Counted from the stretch's first letter, positions 20,249 to 30,777 are shown. The stretch: 64,000 nt of DNA from an uncultured Planctomyces sp. (GCA_937899075.1 CALDJX010000208.1:1-64000); one strand, 5' to 3'. Numbers and translations are program-made. Notes: generated by a model from the sequence alone, not told the origin.

Positions 20249-23200
20249 TTCTTTGTGCCCGCTGTGAGTTCTTCGATGAATTGTCGATAGGCCATCGAGT
20301 TTCGAATCGGATTCAAGGCATTGTCGTTCAACATTTCCCGCAGCATGATCCTCGCCATATTTGGATCAGACTTCGCGACGCTGAACGCTTCACGCAGCAA
20401 CTCAACTGACGTTGTCGACGATTCGTTGTAGCTGTTGATTTTCTGCTCGTCTGGCAGTTGCGGATTGAGCATGACCGAAGCGGCGTTACTGGCGTAGACC
20501 GTCGCCGCGTTGTGAAATAACGCGAATGCCTGCGGTCCAACTTCTGCCGCCTGAGCACGAGCCAGCGGGTGTGCTGCCTGAAGTTCTCGACGGGCGTCTG
20601 GCCAGCGACCGTTGCGTTCGTAGGCCGATGCCAGGCCGATCAGCGTGTCCGGGTTCTCGGGCGAGAGTTCTTTTGCTGATTCGAAATCCCGGATGGCAAG
20701 GTCGACATTGTCTTCAAGAAACGCCCACGCTCGTTTGGTCAGAGGCACAGCTTGCCGCCGTTCAAACATCAAAGACAGCGTGTAATAGTCGACGGCTTCG
20801 AACTTCTTGCTCATGCCGTGAAACGCCGTCGCGATGCCGTTGTAAACGAGGTGTGGTGACGGCACCGTTTTTTCGACTTCGCCATTGGCCATCTGAAGAA
20901 ATTCGGTGTACCGCTCGATGGCCTTTTCATTCTCTCGCAACTGCAACTGAGCTTCCGCAAGCAGAAGAACGGTGTTTGGATCGGTCGGCCGCAACTTGTA
21001 AGAAGCTTCCAGATTCACGACGGCTTCGCCGTGCTCGGCCAGGAGCGAGTGGATCCTCGCGATTCGCTTCAGCGTGAAGGCTTTGCGGTCCGGGTTCCCG
21101 TCAATTTCCAGGTGCCTTCGGTAACTGACGAGTGCTGCCTGCGTTTGACCTTGCCGTTCGTAGATTTGTCCACGCAACTGATGAAGTCCGGGGTGGTTGC
21201 CGGCTCCAGATTGCGCGGCCTGAGCCAGCGCATCCAATGCCTTGTCGTAGAGACTCTGAACCTGCTGCTCAATTTCAAGATCCGACAAGACGACCGCCGG
21301 TGGATCATTCGACTCGTCGGTCGCAGTCGACGGTTTCTGTAATTCTTCAGCGAGTGCCCAATAGGCAGCGGCGATATTGACCAGCGGCTTGCCGGAGTCG
21401 GGTTTTAACTCGCGAGCCTTCTCCAGGTTCTGCATCGCTTCATCGAACTTACGCTGAGTCAACAGCACGACGCCTCGACTGACAAACACGCTGAACAATT
21501 TGGGGTCGAGTGCTTCTGCCTGATCAAAATCAGTCGCCGCGTTTTCGAACTGGCCGAGTTCTGCCGAGCAGATTCCTCGCAGTACGTAGGCCCAGGGGTA
21601 ATCCGGACGGCGGGCGATGCACGACGAGAAACTGCTGGCGGCAGCGGCGTGCTGACCGAGGTTGCGATAACAAAGTCCCAGAAAATGCTGGACCCAATAA
21701 TGGTCCGGTGCAAGCTGTTGAGCCTTCAAATAAAACTCCAACGCTTCGTTAAAGTGTCCTCGCACACGGAGGTTCTCGGCGAGCAGATAAAAGTCCAAAG
21801 CCGTTTTCGGTTTGACCGACTTCGCTTCGTTGAAGACTTGTTTCGCGGCTTCACCCTTACCAGCCTGTTGCAGATAGTTGGCTTCGCGAGCGAGCAAGGC
21901 TTGCGACGAAATTCCCAGCGACTTCGCTTTCGCGACCCAGCCGAGAGATCTTTCAGCAGCTTCCGCTTTCTCTTCATTCGACGCGTGCTGAGCAAGCCAC
22001 CACTCCATCTCGGCCGCGGTCAGCAGCAGTTCGAACGTACCTTCCCGCAACGCCTGCAGCGGCCACTGTCGGTTGTCGCGTTGCCAGTCTCTCGTCCACG
22101 GAAGGCGTTCGGAAAAGTGAGGCGGCGGATCGGTCAACGGTTGTGGCTGGTCGAGGTCGAACTTGGCCAGCGCATTCTTCACATGCTCGACCGCCAGTTT
22201 CGCGTCTTCGGCGACGTCTTCTTCGTCGGGAAAACTCGACCGGACGCGAGCCTGGTCAAGCTCGGACATGAACTCGTCGAACCTTGCCTGCGTATCCGCC
22301 ACGGCTTCCTGCTGAGCCAACGCGTCCGTCACCGTCTTCGTCTGACGAGTTACTTCCGCGACGATGTCCGGCAGTTCGGTCTCGTCCTTCAGCAGCGTCG
22401 CCAGTTCGGCGAGCAACGTTCGCGCGGACTCGTAGTTGCCGTCCAGAATCTGCGATTTCGAGGTCGCGAGCTTCGCTTCCGTTTCTCGGCCGAGCTTTGC
22501 CAGTCGGTCGGTTTCGACAAGCTGCAATCGACTGCTGAGAAAACTCCGTAAATCACTCAGTTCAGAATGCTCGCCAGTGCGGCCGAGAGCCTCGTTCAGC
22601 AACTCGCGAGCCTGCACGTAATCGCCTTGATCGGCTGCCGTGGCAGATAGCTGCGCTCTAGTTTGGGCAACGCTTCGGATTGCATCCATCGCGTTGGAGT
22701 GAGACCAAATCGAGCCGACCCACACAACGACCAGAACTCCCATTGCGACGGCCACGCTGTTAACCGTTGACTGATTTCGCCTGGCCCAGCGTTTTGCTTT
22801 GACCTGCCAGGGATCTTCGAAGCACGACACCGGCTCATCGGCGAGCCATGCTTCGATATCCGCAGCAATCTTCAATGCCGAGTCGTACCGGTCTTCGCGG
22901 TCGGTCGCCAGCGCCTTCATGCAAATGGCTTCGATCGGTTTGCCGATGGATGCATCATGATCGCGCGGCGGAATGATGTTTCCTTCCTTAACGTTCTTCA
23001 GAACTTCTCGAATCTTGCCTCGCGCGATCGGCTGATGATTCGTGAGAAGTTTGTAGAGGATGCCGCCCAGCGAATAGATGTCCGTGCGGGCGTCGAGTTC
23101 GTCGAGCTTTCCGGCAGCCTGTTCGGGAGGCATGTACGCCGGCGTTCCCATCACGGAACCCATCATCGTCTGGCTGCCCGCCGAGCGAACGTCGGTGTGA

Positions 23201-24741
23201 ACCAACTTTCTGGTCGACCCGAAACTTCCGCTGAATTGCGACTGGCCACCGACTGACGCTCCGGCTTTCGACGCTCCACCGGTTGACGGTTCAGCAACGG
23301 CCGTTCCTGTTTGCAGTCCCGTGACCTGGGATTCCATAACGGTCTGATCGCCAGCACCGAGGGCCGACGTGCTTGTCGTAATGGGAGACTCGTCGCCGAT
23401 TGGCTCGACATCGGTGACTTTGGCCAGGCCCCAGTCAAGCACGAGTGTCTCGCCAAACGCGCCGATCATCACGTTGAGTGGCTTGAGGTCTCGGTGCAGA
23501 ACGCCGCGGTCGTGAGCGAACGCCAGCGCGTTGCAGATGTCGATGAAGCTGGCGAGGAGTCGCCTGAACGTGAGCGTCCACTCCGGGCTGCCTTTCGGGA
23601 GTTGATGGAATGAGTCGATTTCCTTCTCCATCGTCTCGCCGCGAACCAGTTTCATCGCGTAGAACGGCGTCCCGTTTTCCTGGTAGCCGATGTCGTAAAT
23701 CGGGACGATGCCGGGGTGCTCAAGTTGTCCCGTGATCTGAGCTTCTTCGAGGAAGCGTTCCAGCGCGTTGCGATTCTTCAGCGCGTTGGGGAGCAGCTCT
23801 TTGAAAGCAACCTCACGCCGCAGCCGGGAATCATTGGCCATCCAGATCTGACCGAGGCCGCCGCGCGCAAAATTCGTAACGAGCTGGTATCGCTGCTCGG
23901 CATCCCAGCGGTTGGCGGTTTCGTGTGCGGCCTTGCCTTTCGGTGGCTTCTTCTTCTGATTCGAATCGCGGGTCTTGTTCCAGTTTCCTTTACCGGAGGC
24001 TCCGGCTGTGCTGGACGATTCAAATTCGGTGGCTCCGGTTTGTGATGAGCTGGCACGACCCGTTGAGCCTTCGATGATCGTGCCGTCCGGGTCGGAACTT
24101 TCAGCCGTCGCGCCTTCGATGATGGTCCCTTCGGGGTCGGCGTTGCCTGTCGACGATCCCGTCACGTAAGTCGCGTCGTCGTGAGTCGCCGATTCAACGA
24201 CAGTTCCGTCGGCGCTGTCCGAGCCGCCTTCGATAGAGGTCTGATTGGGATCGTCTTCGGATATTGATGGTTGAGTGTTGTCACCTTCGCCGTTTGCTGA
24301 GAGTGAATCGTTCGAACGGGCAGAATCGGTCGGACCAGACGCCACCGTCGCGTCGTCGGCGTTTTCCTGCGGTGGCGGAGTGATGTCAGACAGAGGTTCG
24401 ATAACGGTGTGATCGCCTTCGTCCGTCTGCGCTGCCGATTCTGATGCCGGCAAGTCAGTAATTGTGGCGGGATCGCCGAAGGACGTGTCCTCGACGATCG
24501 TCTGATCTTCAGGCAGCATAAACGTTTGATCGACCGCGTCGGCGTTCGCGTGGCCTTGCTGATCAGCTGGAAGCTGCACAGTGTCGGCGGGTTTCGGTGC
24601 CGTTTCAGAGGGCTGTTCAGAACCCTCTCCCATGACGGTTTCCGTGTCCTGGTCGGGCGGCGGTTCCGGCTGTTTCTGCCCGTTGTCAGGTCCGTGTTCG
24701 CTGCCGTTGCCACCAGCCAGGGTCTCATCCTGATTCGACAT
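20245..24741 (-). CDS. Large Ser/Thr protein kinase with N-terminal Thr-motif array, TM segment and TPR repeats
   Basis: 'GGLGQIWMANDSRLRREVAFKEL', 'GVLHRDLKPLNVMIG', 'LVLDWGLAK', 'GTPAYMPPEQ', TM helix, then many TPR-like units. Confidence 0.93.
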   Translation of the reverse strand: MSNQDETLAGGNGSEHGPDNGQKQPEPPPDQDTETVMGEGSEQPSETAPKPADTVQLPADQQGHANADAVDQTFMLPEDQTIVEDTSFGDPATITDLPASESAAQTDEGDHTVIEPLSDITPPPQENADDATVASGPTDSARSNDSLSANGEGDNTQPSISEDDPNQTSIEGGSDSADGTVVESATHDDATYVTGSSTGNADPEGTIIEGATAESSDPDGTIIEGSTGRASSSQTGATEFESSSTAGASGKGNWNKTRDSNQKKKPPKGKAAHETANRWDAEQRYQLVTNFARGGLGQIWMANDSRLRREVAFKELLPNALKNRNALERFLEEAQITGQLEHPGIVPIYDIGYQENGTPFYAMKLVRGETMEKEIDSFHQLPKGSPEWTLTFRRLLASFIDICNALAFAHDRGVLHRDLKPLNVMIGAFGETLVLDWGLAKVTDVEPIGDESPITTSTSALGAGDQTVMESQVTGLQTGTAVAEPSTGGASKAGASVGGQSQFSGSFGSTRKLVHTDVRSAGSQTMMGSVMGTPAYMPPEQAAGKLDELDARTDIYSLGGILYKLLTNHQPIARGKIREVLKNVKEGNIIPPRDHDASIGKPIEAICMKALATDREDRYDSALKIAADIEAWLADEPVSCFEDPWQVKAKRWARRNQSTVNSVAVAMGVLVVVWVGSIWSHSNAMDAIRSVAQTRAQLSATAADQGDYVQARELLNEALGRTGEHSELSDLRSFLSSRLQLVETDRLAKLGRETEAKLATSKSQILDGNYESARTLLAELATLLKDETELPDIVAEVTRQTKTVTDALAQQEAVADTQARFDEFMSELDQARVRSSFPDEEDVAEDAKLAVEHVKNALAKFDLDQPQPLTDPPPHFSERLPWTRDWQRDNRQWPLQALREGTFELLLTAAEMEWWLAQHASNEEKAEAAERSLGWVAKAKSLGISSQALLAREANYLQQAGKGEAAKQVFNEAKSVKPKTALDFYLLAENLRVRGHFNEALEFYLKAQQLAPDHYWVQHFLGLCYRNLGQHAAAASSFSSCIARRPDYPWAYVLRGICSAELGQFENAATDFDQAEALDPKLFSVFVSRGVVLLTQRKFDEAMQNLEKARELKPDSGKPLVNIAAAYWALAEELQKPSTATDESNDPPAVVLSDLEIEQQVQSLYDKALDALAQAAQSGAGNHPGLHQLRGQIYERQGQTQAALVSYRRHLEIDGNPDRKAFTLKRIARIHSLLAEHGEAVVNLEASYKLRPTDPNTVLLLAEAQLQLRENEKAIERYTEFLQMANGEVEKTVPSPHLVYNGIATAFHGMSKKFEAVDYYTLSLMFERRQAVPLTKRAWAFLEDNVDLAIRDFESAKELSPENPDTLIGLASAYERNGRWPDARRELQAAHPLARAQAAEVGPQAFALFHNAATVYASNAASVMLNPQLPDEQKINSYNESSTTSVELLREAFSVAKSDPNMARIMLREMLNDNALNPIRNSMAYRQFIEELTAGTKK

Positions 24742-24982
24742 CACAAAGCCTCATCCGTTCCAATCGGCGATATTTTGAACAAGCAGGCCGAGTGTCGATT
24801 GCCGCTTGCCGGGCAGAAGGACAATATCCGTCCGTCTGTCGCATCATCAAGGTTGATCCCGGCGATGCGGAACCATCGAAACTGCTGGTCGCGATCGCCT
24901 GGCTGTCCGAAGTGGGATGCGACAAACTCCGCCAGCTGCTGAGCCATCGTCGAGAATCCGGACTAACTGAAAGAATCAACTC

Positions 24983-25735
24983 GTGCTTGAACTGCGAAAC
25001 CCTCACAGCGTCATGGCTGCTTTGAAACATCGACCTGATGATGTTCGCGAGATCCGCGTCCCCGCCGGGAAGCCTTATGGAGTCTGGGCCGACGCCGCTG
25101 ATCTGGCGAGAAGTCATCAGATTTCAGTGGTCGCTCAGCAGCTCGATGCGGGGGCTCGACGAGGGAAGAAGACGCAGGGAAAGAGTGAGCGGATCGGAAT
25201 TGCAACGGCGATTGTGTGCGAGCATCCCGGCATTCAGACGCCAGCAAAACTGCTCGGCACAGCGGCAGAGAATGATCCGAATGCTTCCGGTTTGTGGCTC
25301 GCTCTGGATTGTCTGCAGGATCCTCACAACGTTGGAGCAATCTTTCGAACGGCGTCGTTTTTTGGTGTAAAGGGAGTCCTGCTGACCAAAGATCGCTCGG
25401 CACCAATGACCGCGACCGTTTACGACGTGGCCGCCGGAGGCGTCGAAAGCGTGCCGTTCTGCCTGGTGCCGAATCTCGCAAAGTCGCTCGATATCGCCAA
25501 GAAATCCGGCCTGTGGCTGCTGGGCACGTCCGAGCACGAGGCCACCTCGTACGCTGACGTTCTGCCGGATCGTCAATGGCTGCTGGTCATCGGCAACGAA
25601 GAGAAAGGCCTGCGACGCCTGACGCTCGACACTTGCGACGTCATCTGCGGTATCCCGGCTCAAGGCGACGTGACATCACTCAACGCGTCCGTCGCTGCCG
25701 CAATCATGATCGCTCGACTGAGCCCACCAGCGTAG
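24983..25735 (+). CDS. TrmH/SpoU family RNA 2'-O-methyltransferase
   Basis: 'LALDCLQDPHNVGAIFRTASFFGVKGVLLTKDRSAP', 'LLVIGNEEKGLRRLTLDTCD', 'ASLNASVAAAI'-like SPOUT motifs; GTG start. Confidence 0.9.
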   Translation: MLELRNPHSVMAALKHRPDDVREIRVPAGKPYGVWADAADLARSHQISVVAQQLDAGARRGKKTQGKSERIGIATAIVCEHPGIQTPAKLLGTAAENDPNASGLWLALDCLQDPHNVGAIFRTASFFGVKGVLLTKDRSAPMTATVYDVAAGGVESVPFCLVPNLAKSLDIAKKSGLWLLGTSEHEATSYADVLPDRQWLLVIGNEEKGLRRLTLDTCDVICGIPAQGDVTSLNASVAAAIMIARLSPPA

Positions 25736-25888
25736 GTCAGGCTCCGCCTGACGGAGTTATTCGGAAGAATTTCCAACCACGAAAGACACGAAACAAACGA
25801 AAAAAACGTGTACTTAATGTTTTTCGTGGTTCATCTTTTTCGAAGCATTTGCCAACGCGAAGACGTCGTCAGGCCGAGCCTGACCTAC
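25732..25888. repeat. REPIN-like inverted pair, family A, enclosing a second inverted repeat
   Basis: GTAGGTCAGGCTCCGCCTGACG (25732-25753) and CGTCAGGCCGAGCCTGACCTAC (25867-25888); inside, AACCACGAAAGACACGAAA (from 25775) opposite TTTTTCGTGGTT (to 25831). Confidence 0.85.
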
Positions 25889-25903
25889 CGCCAACGCCCA
25901 CAA

Positions 25904-26800
25904 CTACGAAGCGGCTTTGAGCTGCAGCTCTTCGGCGTTCAGCGAGACCACGGCGATGCCCAGCTTTTCGGCGAGTGCCAGAACTTCTGCCTGGTCAAGC
26001 ATGATCGTCATGCCGCTTTCGACGGCCAGGCAGCGACAGCCAGCCTGGTGCATTGTCTGGATTGTCTTGACGCCGATCGTTGGCACGTCGAATCGCATGT
26101 CCTGTTGAGGCTTGGCGACTTTCACAACCGTCGAGGCGGCTCGCCGGCACAGCTTGCCCGCTCGTTCGATGCAGCGGTCCGTGCCTTCGATGGCTTCGAC
26201 GGCGATGACGGCCATGTCGTTGACGACGATCGACTGGCCGATGTCCAGGCCGCCCATCTGCTTGGCGATTTCCCATCCAAACCGAACATCGCGCCATTGA
26301 TTTGGCGTCGGTTTACGTCGTGTTAAAAATCCGTGTTCCACGAGTAACTCCGGGCAGTATTCCAGGGCCGATCCGAATGTAATGTTGTCTCGTTCAAACT
26401 CTCGAATCACCGCAAGCAGAATCGTGTCGTCTCGTCGGTCCTTCGTGAAAACGTAGGTCCAGAGCATGTGGATGGCTCGCCAGTCGGGAACGAAATTCCA
26501 GAACCGGCCCGGCGCGAACAGCTCAACCTTTTCAACCTTACCCGCCATGACCGCATGGTGAACGTCGTTACGCAGACAGGACCGAATGGCTCGACCGACT
26601 TTGCAGACCGGGAAGGAGTCCCACGAATCGCAGAGTGATTCAAGTTCGTCGTCGACCATTCCCTGAATGCCGACGCCGTGCACGCTGAGACCCTGTTCGC
26701 GCGCGGCCTCGGCAAAGATGATCGGAAACCGACCAGCGCCGGCGATGAGCCCGATTCTTTCACCAGGTTGCAATTTGTTGTCGAGAGAAATTACGTGCAT
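25904..26800 (-). CDS. lpxI: LpxI-type UDP-2,3-diacylglucosamine pyrophosphatase (DUF1009)
   Basis: 'RIGLIAGAGRFPIIFAEAAREQG', 'DIGQSIVVNDMAVIAVEAIEGTDRCIERAG', 'DMRFDVPTIGVKTIQTM'; next to lpxD. Confidence 0.88.
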   Translation of the reverse strand: MHVISLDNKLQPGERIGLIAGAGRFPIIFAEAAREQGLSVHGVGIQGMVDDELESLCDSWDSFPVCKVGRAIRSCLRNDVHHAVMAGKVEKVELFAPGRFWNFVPDWRAIHMLWTYVFTKDRRDDTILLAVIREFERDNITFGSALEYCPELLVEHGFLTRRKPTPNQWRDVRFGWEIAKQMGGLDIGQSIVVNDMAVIAVEAIEGTDRCIERAGKLCRRAASTVVKVAKPQQDMRFDVPTIGVKTIQTMHQAGCRCLAVESGMTIMLDQAEVLALAEKLGIAVVSLNAEELQLKAAS

Positions 26801-26917
26801 TGTTGCAGGATTGTCTGCTCCGCCGTTGCAGCGGATTCGTCTTACGGATTCGGAATGACGAATGTGCTGATGCAGCACGTTGTGAAATGGAGTCGCTGGT
26901 CAGCCATCCATCCGGGA

Positions 26918-28000
26918 TTAAGCAGCTTCTGACTGGTTGGCGTTGAGTTGTTCAATTTCGATGGAGAGCTTTGCGACCTGTTTCTGCAAAGTTCGAAGGG
27001 ACGATCGCATCTCGGGGAGTTTGTTCTGGGTCATCACGATTTTGATTGTTTCGTCAATTCGGCGAGCCGGCATTCCTGCCCACGTTTCACCGTCCGGGAC
27101 GTCCTTGTGGTGCGCCGAACTGGCTGCCAACGACGCTCCCGTTCCGATGTTGAGGTGGTCGCCAATTCCGGCCTGGCCGCCAGCACGAACGTAGTCACCC
27201 GTTGTCGATGATCCGGCGATGCCAACCTGTGAGGCAAACGCGTTGTGCTTACCGATTTCGCAGTTGTGAGCGATCATCACGAGGTTATCGATCTTCGTTC
27301 CTTCGGCGATGATCGTCGGGCCGATCATGCCGCGATCGATGGTCGCGTTCGCTCCGATTTCAACGTCGTCGTGGATCTCGACGGTGCCCTGCTGCGGGAT
27401 CTTTTCGAAGTGGCCTTCACGGAAGCGATACCCGAATCCGTCCGCTCCGATCACCGCTCCGGCGTGGATGATAACTCGGTTTCCGATCGTCACGTCGAAG
27501 TAGACCGCGACGTTTGCATGAATCGTCACGTTGTCGCCCAGTGCCACTCCGTCGCCAATGTACGCACCGGGGTAAATGTCGCAGCCCGAGCCGATGACGA
27601 CGTCTTCGCCGATGAACGCTCCGGGAAAGACGTTGACGCCTGCTCCCAGCGTTGCCGATTTCGCGACGACCGCCTGCGGCGAAATTCCGACGGACGATCG
27701 CGGACGATCGCTACGGAATTGTCTGGCTGTTTCGATGAACGCGTCGAGCGCGTCGTCGACGACAATGAAAGTGTGTTTCTCTCGCAGTTCGTCGGTCAGC
27801 TCTTCCTGTCGAGACCGACTGACGATAATCGCCGCAGCGTTCGCGTTAGAAAGTTCTCGAACCTTGGCTTCATCGGCCAGAAAAGTGACGCAGTCGAGGC
27901 CTGCTTTACTCAGCGCCAGCGCGTTCGCGACCGCTCGATCGGAATCGCCGATAACTTCACCGCCTAAACTGGCGGCCAGCGCCCCCACTGTCGCATCCAT
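26918..28000 (-). CDS. lpxD: UDP-3-O-acylglucosamine N-acyltransferase
   Basis: Left-handed beta-helix hexapeptide repeats; 'IGADGFGYRFREGHFEKIPQQGTVEIHDDVEIGANATIDRG'. Confidence 0.93.
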   Translation of the reverse strand: MDATVGALAASLGGEVIGDSDRAVANALALSKAGLDCVTFLADEAKVRELSNANAAAIIVSRSRQEELTDELREKHTFIVVDDALDAFIETARQFRSDRPRSSVGISPQAVVAKSATLGAGVNVFPGAFIGEDVVIGSGCDIYPGAYIGDGVALGDNVTIHANVAVYFDVTIGNRVIIHAGAVIGADGFGYRFREGHFEKIPQQGTVEIHDDVEIGANATIDRGMIGPTIIAEGTKIDNLVMIAHNCEIGKHNAFASQVGIAGSSTTGDYVRAGGQAGIGDHLNIGTGASLAASSAHHKDVPDGETWAGMPARRIDETIKIVMTQNKLPEMRSSLRTLQKQVAKLSIEIEQLNANQSEAA

Positions 28001-28245
28001 GCGCGGGTCCTTCCTGACGGCAGTCAATCATTGTTGAATTGGCTCCGTCGTCCGGGAATTTGGTCACAAACACCTTGGCTCTGCCGACGGGCGCGTGTTT
28101 GTAGCCCATACTTCCAAAATCGATCAAGACGTGTTTACCATTCGAACCTGCCGACTGACGAGCAGTTTGCGATGTCCGCAGGGCTCGATCGGCGAGCAGA
28201 TTGTCCTCTGCAAAACTCACTAACTCACAGCAAATTGGGCGGAAA

Positions 28246-28617
28246 ATGGGCGTTCGGGGAATCCGGGGAGCAACGACGGTCGAAAACGATGTGCCGGCAG
28301 AAATTCACGAGGCGACTCGGGAAATGCTGGAAGAGCTGCTTCGTGCCAACGGAATCAGCGATTTTGAAGAGGTCGGCTCGATCATTTTCACGACTTCGCC
28401 CGACCTGACGTCAACGTTCCCCGCCGAAGCCGCACGAGCCATCGGCATGAGTCAGGTGCCTCTGCTGTGTGCATCTGAGATCGCCGTGCCGGGTTCCATG
28501 CCCCAGTGCATTCGAGTTTTGCTCCACTGGAACACGGACAAGAAGCAGGGCGAAGTCGTCCACGTCTACCTCCGCGAAGCGAAACGCCTGCGCCCGGACG
28601 TCGCGTCCGCTCAGTGA
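28246..28617 (+). CDS. aroH: Chorismate mutase (AroH class)
   Basis: '[37 protein letters not shown]', '[53 protein letters not shown]'. Confidence 0.93.
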   Translation: MGVRGIRGATTVENDVPAEIHEATREMLEELLRANGISDFEEVGSIIFTTSPDLTSTFPAEAARAIGMSQVPLLCASEIAVPGSMPQCIRVLLHWNTDKKQGEVVHVYLREAKRLRPDVASAQ

Positions 28618-28623
28618 TGTCTT

Positions 28624-28734
28624 CTCGTTCGTACGCTCTGCGTGGGAACGCAATTCGCGCTCTGCGTCCGTGGGTTCAACACAGGGGACGCTGAGCGTCT
28701 AGAGCAACGTTCCAGCGCAGAGCATTGGAACGAG
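28624..28734. repeat. Imperfect inverted repeat (CTCGTTC...GCTCTGCG)
   Basis: CTCGTTCGTACGCTCTGCGTGGGAACG... versus ...CGTTCCAGCGCAGAGCATTGGAACGAG. Confidence 0.7.
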
Positions 28735-28904
28735 TTTTGATGTGCAGCGTTCGCCCGGTTGCTCTCGTCCCTCGGCTCTTGACTCTCGGCCATCCACACA
28801 TGCCTCGTTGCCGGCACTCTGGCTCAGGGTTAGAGTTTCACCGGAAGCCGAGCGTCGCTTGCGTCGGCCATTTGTGCGGGTCTTTTGAATTCCGGAGAAG
28901 CCAC

Positions 28905-29627
28905 GTGAAACGCCCATTCGTTTTTGGCGGTGTCGTTGCGTCAGGTCTCGTCATTGCAGCCGTTCTGGTCGGTCCGAGTTCCGTCTCTGACCTTTTCGGA
29001 CAACAGAAGAAGGCTAAAAAACCGCCCAGTGTCACCGCGATGCGAGCCTTCGAACTGCGGGAAAAGAAGGCTCGCGAGCAGTTTCTGCGAGACACCGCTC
29101 AACTGGCGAAAGACTACGAAGAAGCCGGACTGCTGGAGAAAGCCAAGGCTCTGCTCAAAACTGTCCAGCGAGTTGACGGCAGCATTCCTGGTGTGAAGGA
29201 AAAACTGGACACCATCGAAGAGACGATCCTTTCAGCCAATCCGTACGAGTTTCAGGTCGACACAGCCAAAGGTTGGGGCGAGCCCGTCGCTCGCGTTGAA
29301 CAGGGGAAGAAGTTCCGGGTCGCCGCCAAAGGCACGTACAAATTTGTCGTCGAGCAGACGGTCGGCCCGACAGGCTTCCCCTCCGACGATCCGCTTCGTC
29401 AGATGACCAAAGGAATACCCGGCGGAGCGCTCATGGCGATCGTGGTTCCGCTGAACGATCGAGGAAAACCCGGCAAGCCTGGTCAGCCGATTGAAATCGG
29501 CGAGGGCAAAGAGATCACGCCAAAGGACAGCGGTTTGCTCTTCATCGGAGTGAACGCTCCGGCCGGAAACAAGAACCAGGGAAGCATCGCCGTCCAGCTT
29601 TCCGGCTACGTCGCCCCGCGGCAGTAA
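28905..29627 (+). CDS. Exported hypothetical protein
   Basis: GTG start, N-terminal hydrophobic segment, helical region then beta-rich domain. Confidence 0.65.
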   Translation: MKRPFVFGGVVASGLVIAAVLVGPSSVSDLFGQQKKAKKPPSVTAMRAFELREKKAREQFLRDTAQLAKDYEEAGLLEKAKALLKTVQRVDGSIPGVKEKLDTIEETILSANPYEFQVDTAKGWGEPVARVEQGKKFRVAAKGTYKFVVEQTVGPTGFPSDDPLRQMTKGIPGGALMAIVVPLNDRGKPGKPGQPIEIGEGKEITPKDSGLLFIGVNAPAGNKNQGSIAVQLSGYVAPRQ

Positions 29628-29664
29628 GGTTCAGCCGCAGAACACGTCGCTGCATGGCTGCCCG

Positions 29665-29693
29665 AGACGACCGACTTCGGTCGTCTATTTTTT
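29665..29693 (+). terminator. Rho-independent terminator
   Basis: AGACGACCGACTTCGGTCGTCT followed by a T-rich tract, 38 bp after the stop of the upstream gene. Confidence 0.85.
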
Positions 29694-29920
29694 TGATAAT
29701 TGCGGCGTTTCTGCGAATTCGGCAGTTTGGAAACCCTTAATCCGAAGCCGCTTACGACAAATTTCGAAAAACACTTCAGTCCTGGCCAATATTCCGAGGC
29801 GACCGGCGAACTACTCTTCAGAACTTTGATCTGCATCGAGCAACGCTCGTTCAGCAAGACCTGCCATCAGGCAAATGAGACCAGTTTTTGAATTGGGAAT
29901 TGAATCAAGGAGACACAGTT

Positions 29921-30730
29921 ATGCTTTCACTGAAAACCGCAATCGTTGGTGGAGTCAGCGCCTTAGCACTTGGCACACTTGTCCTCGGCACAACCTGGAT
30001 CAGCTACGTTCGAACAGCAAAGAACGAAGTGGCCAACGCCGTCGAAGAAGCCATTCCGATCGAGTTCCAACTCAAACGAGCCAAAGACATGCTCGACAAC
30101 GAGCTGGAGCCGGAAATTCGCAAGATGAAGCACGCCGTCGCCGAGTCGCAGGTCGACGTGGAGCACCTTCAGGCAAGGCTGGATGAGAAGCAGGAAACCG
30201 TCACTCAGCGTCGTGCTGAAATCATGGCGAGAAACGACCAGCTTAAGTCGCAGAAAACAACGTTCCTGGTCAACGACGTCAGCTACACAAAAACTGAGTT
30301 GGAAGAAGACCTCGGGAAACGCTTTGATCGTTTCAAGACTCTGGAGCAGACTTTCAAATCAGAAGTGAAAGTGCTCGAAGCCAAGCGTCAAGCTGTCGTG
30401 GCCAACGAAAGCAAAGTTGAAAAACTCCTGGGAGCTCGTGAAGAGCTGCGTTTGCAGATCGAAGAACTCCAGGCACGCGTTAGTGCTCTGAAGGCTGCTG
30501 AAACGGTAGCTGAATCCGACTTCGACGATTCGAAGCTGGCAAACGTCAAGAACCTGCTCGACAGTCTGGATGCCAAGGTCGACGTTCGGGAACGCGAATT
30601 GTCTCTCGAAGGCAAAGAAACTGACCTGATTCCTGTCGAAACGGAAGGGTCTTCCAAGAGCGTTGTCGACTCGGTGGATGCTTACTTCGGAAACGAAGCA
30701 CCGTTCGAAGACACCGCTTCAACGAAGTAA
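29921..30730 (+). CDS. Membrane-anchored coiled-coil protein
   Basis: N-terminal TM helix, long heptad-like helices (PspA/IM30-like only superficially). Confidence 0.7.
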   Translation: MLSLKTAIVGGVSALALGTLVLGTTWISYVRTAKNEVANAVEEAIPIEFQLKRAKDMLDNELEPEIRKMKHAVAESQVDVEHLQARLDEKQETVTQRRAEIMARNDQLKSQKTTFLVNDVSYTKTELEEDLGKRFDRFKTLEQTFKSEVKVLEAKRQAVVANESKVEKLLGAREELRLQIEELQARVSALKAAETVAESDFDDSKLANVKNLLDSLDAKVDVRERELSLEGKETDLIPVETEGSSKSVVDSVDAYFGNEAPFEDTASTK

Positions 30731-30777
30731 CGAAGCGTCTTCTGATTCTCTGACTGGTAAAGACTGAGTTGCTCATT

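Noticed and set aside
24741-25117. Small minus- and plus-strand ORFs between the kinase and the trmH-like gene
   Set aside because: Both strands give plausible short peptides and I could not support either from motifs
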